Source: Lentzea sp.
Lineage (GTDB): Bacteria; Actinomycetota; Actinomycetes; Mycobacteriales; Pseudonocardiaceae
Reading direction: 5' to 3'
Assembly (NCBI GenBank): GCA_030146905.1
Contig: JASLAV010000291.1
Span: 1 to 9,200 of the forward strand
DNA: 9,200 nucleotides
Part shown: positions 7,288-9,200 of the stretch, piece after piece
Position numbering within the stretch: the stretch's first letter is position 1
Layout of the letters: the number at the start of each line of letters is the position of its first letter
Program-made: the position numbers and the translations under genes
Notes under the pieces: generated by a model
Told to the model about the DNA's origin: nothing
Database searches by the model: none
What the model saw: the letters and a program-made list of their open reading frames with translations, nothing else

Positions 7288-7380
7288 GCGTGACGGGGCT
7301 TGCCTGACTTCCGGGGCGCGAGGCCGCGGTGTCAAGCCCTGCGTGACGGGTATTTCACAGGCTGTGACGGTCGTGCGTCA
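7288..7380. promoter_or_regulatory. Repeat-rich divergent intergenic region, candidate operators
   Basis: The exact 10-mer GCGTGACGGG occurs at 7288-7297 and 7341-7350, and TGTGACGG recurs at 7363-7370, 21 bp on from the second TGACGG. TGACG (7365-7369) and CGTCA (7376-7380) form an inverted repeat next to the expected -35 area of the DinB-like gene. GGGCTTG (7296-7302) and CAAGCCC (7333-7339) form a 7-bp inverted repeat with a 30-nt spacer. No gene is evident in 7272-7412. A regulator-binding region for the divergent GNAT and DinB-like genes is inferred. Confidence 0.35.
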
Positions 7381-7399
7381 ATGAGATGCCGCATTCCCG

Positions 7400-7405
7400 T
7401 ACTTT
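7400..7405 (+). promoter_or_regulatory. Candidate -10 element of the DinB/DUF664 gene (leaderless)
   Basis: TACTTT lies exactly 7 nt before the ATG at 7413 and there is no Shine-Dalgarno. It supports ATG 7413 over the in-frame ATG at 7386, which would place this promoter inside the coding region. Confidence 0.5.
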
Positions 7406-7412
7406 GTCCGCC

Positions 7413-7907
7413 ATGTCAGAACCGCAGCGCGAACCGGTGCCCCGCGTCGACACGGGCGAGCTCGACGTGGCGCGCGCCTTCCTGGCGTTCCAGCGGCACT
7501 GCGTGCTCAAGAAGGCGGAAGGTCTCACCGACGAGCAGCTCCGCCGGCGCGCGGTCGGCAGCGGCACGTCGATCCTCGGCCTGGTCCAGCACCTCGCGGA
7601 GGCCGAGCGCGGGTGGTTCGGCCACCACCTCGCCGGAGGCGGGTGGCGGGAGGAGGCCGGGCGGGGCATGGCGGTGCCCCTCGACAGGACCGCCGCCGAG
7701 GTCCTGGACGAGTACCGCGCGGCGATCGCCGACAGCGACAGGGCCATCGCCGCGGCCGGCGATCCCGAGGCGCTCCTGGCCGTCCCGGTCGACGGCACGC
7801 GGAAGTCGCTGCGGTGGCTCCTCGGGCACATGACCACCGAGACCGCCCGGCACGCGGGCCACGCCGACATCATCCGCGAGCAGATCGACGGCGCCACGGG
7901 CCGTTGA
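7413..7907 (+). CDS. DinB-fold DUF664 family protein
   Basis: The product has 164 residues from ATG 7413. The DUF664 family has the DinB four-helix metal-binding fold, related to YfiT, bacillithiol S-transferases and the maleylpyruvate isomerase family. The likely metal ligands are H60 in LVQHLAEAERGWF, and E143 with H147 in TTETARHAGHAD; H139 and H150 are nearby. The ending HADIIREQIDGATG is characteristic of actinobacterial DUF664 proteins. Members are often described as putative thiol-dependent S-transferases, but the reaction for this one is unknown. It ends in TGATGA (tandem overlapping stops) and is followed by an inverted repeat. It is divergent from the GNAT gene across 141 bp. Confidence 0.87.
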   Translation: MSEPQREPVPRVDTGELDVARAFLAFQRHCVLKKAEGLTDEQLRRRAVGSGTSILGLVQHLAEAERGWFGHHLAGGGWREEAGRGMAVPLDRTAAEVLDEYRAAIADSDRAIAAAGDPEALLAVPVDGTRKSLRWLLGHMTTETARHAGHADIIREQIDGATGR

Positions 7908-7919
7908 TGATCAACAAAT

Positions 7920-7949
7920 GGTGCCGCCCACGCGGGTGCGGGAGGCACC
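7920..7949 (+). terminator. Candidate stem-loop after the DinB/DUF664 gene
   Basis: GGTGCC (7920-7925) and GGCACC (7944-7949) are perfect inverted arms, with a nested CCC/GGG pair at 7928-7937. The structure begins 12 nt after the stop codon. No T-tract follows, so it may be a weak actinobacterial-type terminator or a leader element of the next operon. Confidence 0.3.
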
Positions 7950-7952
7950 CGG

Positions 7953-7958
7953 TAATCT
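7953..7958 (+). promoter_or_regulatory. Candidate -10 element for the DUF948-DUF6167 operon
   Basis: TAATCT fits the TANNNT pattern in an otherwise GC-rich gap. It would start transcription about 35 nt before the GTG at 8001, a leadered transcript consistent with the strong ribosome site there. No clear -35 box is seen. Confidence 0.33.
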
Positions 7959-7990
7959 CACGTCCCATCAAGCCAGAACACCGGTTCACC

Positions 7991-7996
7991 AGGAGG
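7991..7996 (+). promoter_or_regulatory. Ribosome binding site of the DUF948 gene
   Basis: AGGAGG, extended to AGGAGGATCT, lies 4 nt before the GTG at 8001. It is the best Shine-Dalgarno in the window and fixes this start. Confidence 0.75.
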
Positions 7997-8000
7997 ATCT

Positions 8001-8393
8001 GTGTCGCCAGGGTGGCTCGCCGCCGGTGCCTTCGTGCTGCTCGTGCTGCTGCTGGCCATTCCGGCTTTCAAGGCGGCGCGGTTCTTCGACGAGGCCACGA
8101 TCGCGATGCGCAAGGCGCACGAGAACACGGACCCGTTGTTCAGCGAAGCCAACACGACGCTGACGCACGTGAACACGCAGCTCGAGCGCGTTGACGGCAT
8201 CACGGCGAACGCGCGCGCCGTCACGGGCAACGTCTCCGCGCTCACCAGCCTCTTCACCGCCACGCTCGGTGGGCCGCTGGTCAAGGCCGCCGCGCTGTCC
8301 TACGGCGTGAGCAAGGCCGTCAAGGCGCGCCGCAAGGCCGCCGAGCAGCCCAGCAAGCACAGCAAGCGCCGCACCAGGCGGGGGTCGCGATGA
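8001..8393 (+). CDS. DUF948 domain small membrane protein
   Basis: The product has 130 residues from GTG at 8001. A single membrane anchor covers about residues 5-23 (WLAAGAFVLLVLLLAIPAF). It is followed by a helical, probably coiled-coil stretch (about 28-75) with the DUF948 pattern of regularly spaced heptad residues: FSEANTTLTHVNTQLERVDG. A hydrophobic TATLGGPLVKAAALSYGV patch (about 87-104) follows, then a strongly basic tail ending KRRTRRGSR. DUF948 proteins are small anchored proteins of unknown function. Its stop overlaps the start of the next gene in an ATGA, so the two are probably made together. It is very likely a real conserved gene because this pair recurs ahead of alaS in actinobacteria. 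Confidence 0.88.
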   Translation: MSPGWLAAGAFVLLVLLLAIPAFKAARFFDEATIAMRKAHENTDPLFSEANTTLTHVNTQLERVDGITANARAVTGNVSALTSLFTATLGGPLVKAAALSYGVSKAVKARRKAAEQPSKHSKRRTRRGSR

Positions 8394-8659
8394 GCCGCCT
8401 CTTCTGGTTCGGGCTGGGCGCCGCTGCGGGGCTGTTCGCCGCGAGGAAGGCTTCCGAGGTCGCAAAGCAGGCGACTCCCGCAGGCATCGGCGCTAACGTG
8501 GGTGACGGCCTGCGTGAGCTCGCGGGCGCCATCGGCTCCTTCGGGGCAGAGGTGCGCGCGGGAATGGCCGAACGGGAGCAGGAGTTGCAGGAGACCGTGG
8601 AACGTCAGACGGGATTCACGCCGGGGCGTCGAGCGCCCAGGGCGAACGGGAAGCACTAG
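8390..8659 (+). CDS. DUF6167-type small membrane protein
   Basis: The product has 89 residues. A short hydrophobic segment at about 4-17 (LFWFGLGAAAGLFA) is followed by the basic ARKASEVAK. A predicted helix (about 35-72) covers GDGLRELAGAIGSFGAEVRA and a charged, glutamate-rich part, and the tail is basic (GRRAPRANGKH). It resembles the small DUF6167 proteins found between DUF948 and alaS in actinobacteria. It overlaps DUF948 by 4 bp (ATGA at 8390-8393) and ends 60 bp before alaS. The function is unknown; an envelope-associated partner of the DUF948 protein is inferred only from the gene order and coupling. Confidence 0.82.
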   Translation: MSRLFWFGLGAAAGLFAARKASEVAKQATPAGIGANVGDGLRELAGAIGSFGAEVRAGMAEREQELQETVERQTGFTPGRRAPRANGKH

Positions 8660-8707
8660 CACCGTTCGCCTCGTTGCCGCGCCCTGACAACTCCCTGTTT
8701 TAGTAGC

Positions 8708-8712
8708 AAGGA
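8708..8712 (+). promoter_or_regulatory. Ribosome binding site of alaS
   Basis: AAGGA lies 7 nt before the GTG at 8720. The spacing is ideal and the translation from this GTG begins with the family's QTHEI. The 8660-8707 gap has no convincing promoter, so alaS may be read through from the DUF948 operon. Confidence 0.65.
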
Positions 8713-8719
8713 CCGTCCC

Positions 8720-9200
8720 GTGCAGACCCACGAGATCATCAAGCGTTTCCGCGAGCACTTCGAGAACGCCGGGCACAAGTACATCCCCAGCGCCTCGCTG
8801 CTGCTCGACGACCCCAACCTGCTGTTCGTCAACGCCGGCATGGTGCCGTTCAAGCCGTACTTCCTCGGCGAGGCCCCGCCGCCCGCCCCGCGGATGACGA
8901 GCATCCAGAAGTGCGTGCGCACGCCGGACATCGACGAGGTCGGCAAGACCACGCGCCACCTCACGTTCTTCCAGATGGCCGGCAACTTCTCGCTCGGCGA
9001 CTACTTCAAGGAAGACGCCATCCGGCTGGCCTGGGAGCTCATCACCAAGTCCCAGGACGACGGTGGCTACGGCTTCGACCCCGAGCGCATCTGGGTGACG
9101 GTCTACCTGGACGACGACGAGGCCATCGAGCTGTGGCAGAAGGTCGCCGGCATGCCGCTGGAGCGCATCCAGCGCCGCGGCGTCGAGGACAACTTCTGGT
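8720..9200 (+). CDS. alaS: Alanine--tRNA ligase (partial, N-terminal 160 residues)
   Basis: GTG at 8720 opens a frame that continues past the right edge; full AlaRS is about 880-890 residues, so only the start of the class II catalytic domain is visible. Diagnostic stretches are [13 protein letters not shown] at the N-terminus, [59 protein letters not shown] and the final VEDNFW. The enzyme charges tRNA-Ala in the cytoplasm and is essential; its editing and C-Ala domains lie outside the window. The DUF948-DUF6167-alaS order is a usual actinobacterial arrangement. Identification is certain. Confidence 0.98.
   Translation, partial: MQTHEIIKRFREHFENAGHKYIPSASLLLDDPNLLFVNAGMVPFKPYFLGEAPPPAPRMTSIQKCVRTPDIDEVGKTTRHLTFFQMAGNFSLGDYFKEDAIRLAWELITKSQDDGGYGFDPERIWVTVYLDDDEAIELWQKVAGMPLERIQRRGVEDNFW

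Noticed and set aside
6138..7307. A 389-codon plus-strand frame across the maleylpyruvate isomerase-like and GNAT genes
   Set aside because: It spans two genes of opposite orientation in the wrong frame for both and has no domain similarity.
5995..7335. A 446-codon minus-strand frame covering the same region
   Set aside because: The GNAT frame is the supported one; this product is Arg/Ala/Pro-rich shadow sequence.
8660..8719. T-box or other riboswitch upstream of alaS
   Set aside because: The gap is only 60 bp, too short for a T-box, with no conserved T-box sequence and only an ordinary ribosome site.

Overview
The window is very GC-rich, gene-dense actinobacterial chromosome. Its best taxonomic clues are a mycothiol-dependent maleylpyruvate-isomerase-family gene, apparently leaderless promoters, GTG starts, and a DUF948/DUF6167 pair directly upstream of alaS. 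A Pseudonocardiales-type host (Lentzea, Saccharothrix or Amycolatopsis group) fits, but the genus is inferred rather than shown. I see no tRNA, rRNA, CRISPR array, insertion sequence or phage gene.

Left part (1-3227, minus strand): a tight operon read right to left. It encodes a polytopic membrane protein of the glycerophosphodiesterase membrane-domain type, a DUF4129 protein, a DUF4350 protein and a MoxR AAA+ ATPase that runs off the left edge. The overlaps are 14, 4 and 4 bp, so the products are probably co-translated. They look like one membrane assembly with an ATP-driven MoxR chaperone. Its biological role is not established.

Middle (3228-4271): a short STAS-domain (anti-sigma factor antagonist-like) gene that appears broken by an out-of-frame internal deletion. 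It is followed tail to tail by a uridine-kinase-like P-loop kinase on the minus strand.

Centre to right (4272-7907): rarA/mgsA (replication-associated AAA+ ATPase), a RidA-family gene, a mycothiol-dependent maleylpyruvate isomerase-like gene, a convergent GNAT gene resembling siderophore/lysine N-acyltransferases, and a DinB/DUF664 gene. The four plus-strand genes here each have a -10-like hexamer only 6-7 nt before the start codon and no good Shine-Dalgarno, which suggests leaderless mRNAs.

Right end (8001-9200): the small membrane proteins DUF948 and DUF6167 overlap by 4 bp and lead into alaS, of which the first 160 codons are present.

Most of this is ordinary core or near-core actinobacterial sequence, and I see no clear novel system. 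The points most worth a second look are the damaged STAS gene, the run of leaderless promoters, the GNAT and RidA proteins with substituted key residues, the structured 7288-7380 intergenic region, and the poorly understood MoxR/DUF4350/DUF4129 membrane operon.
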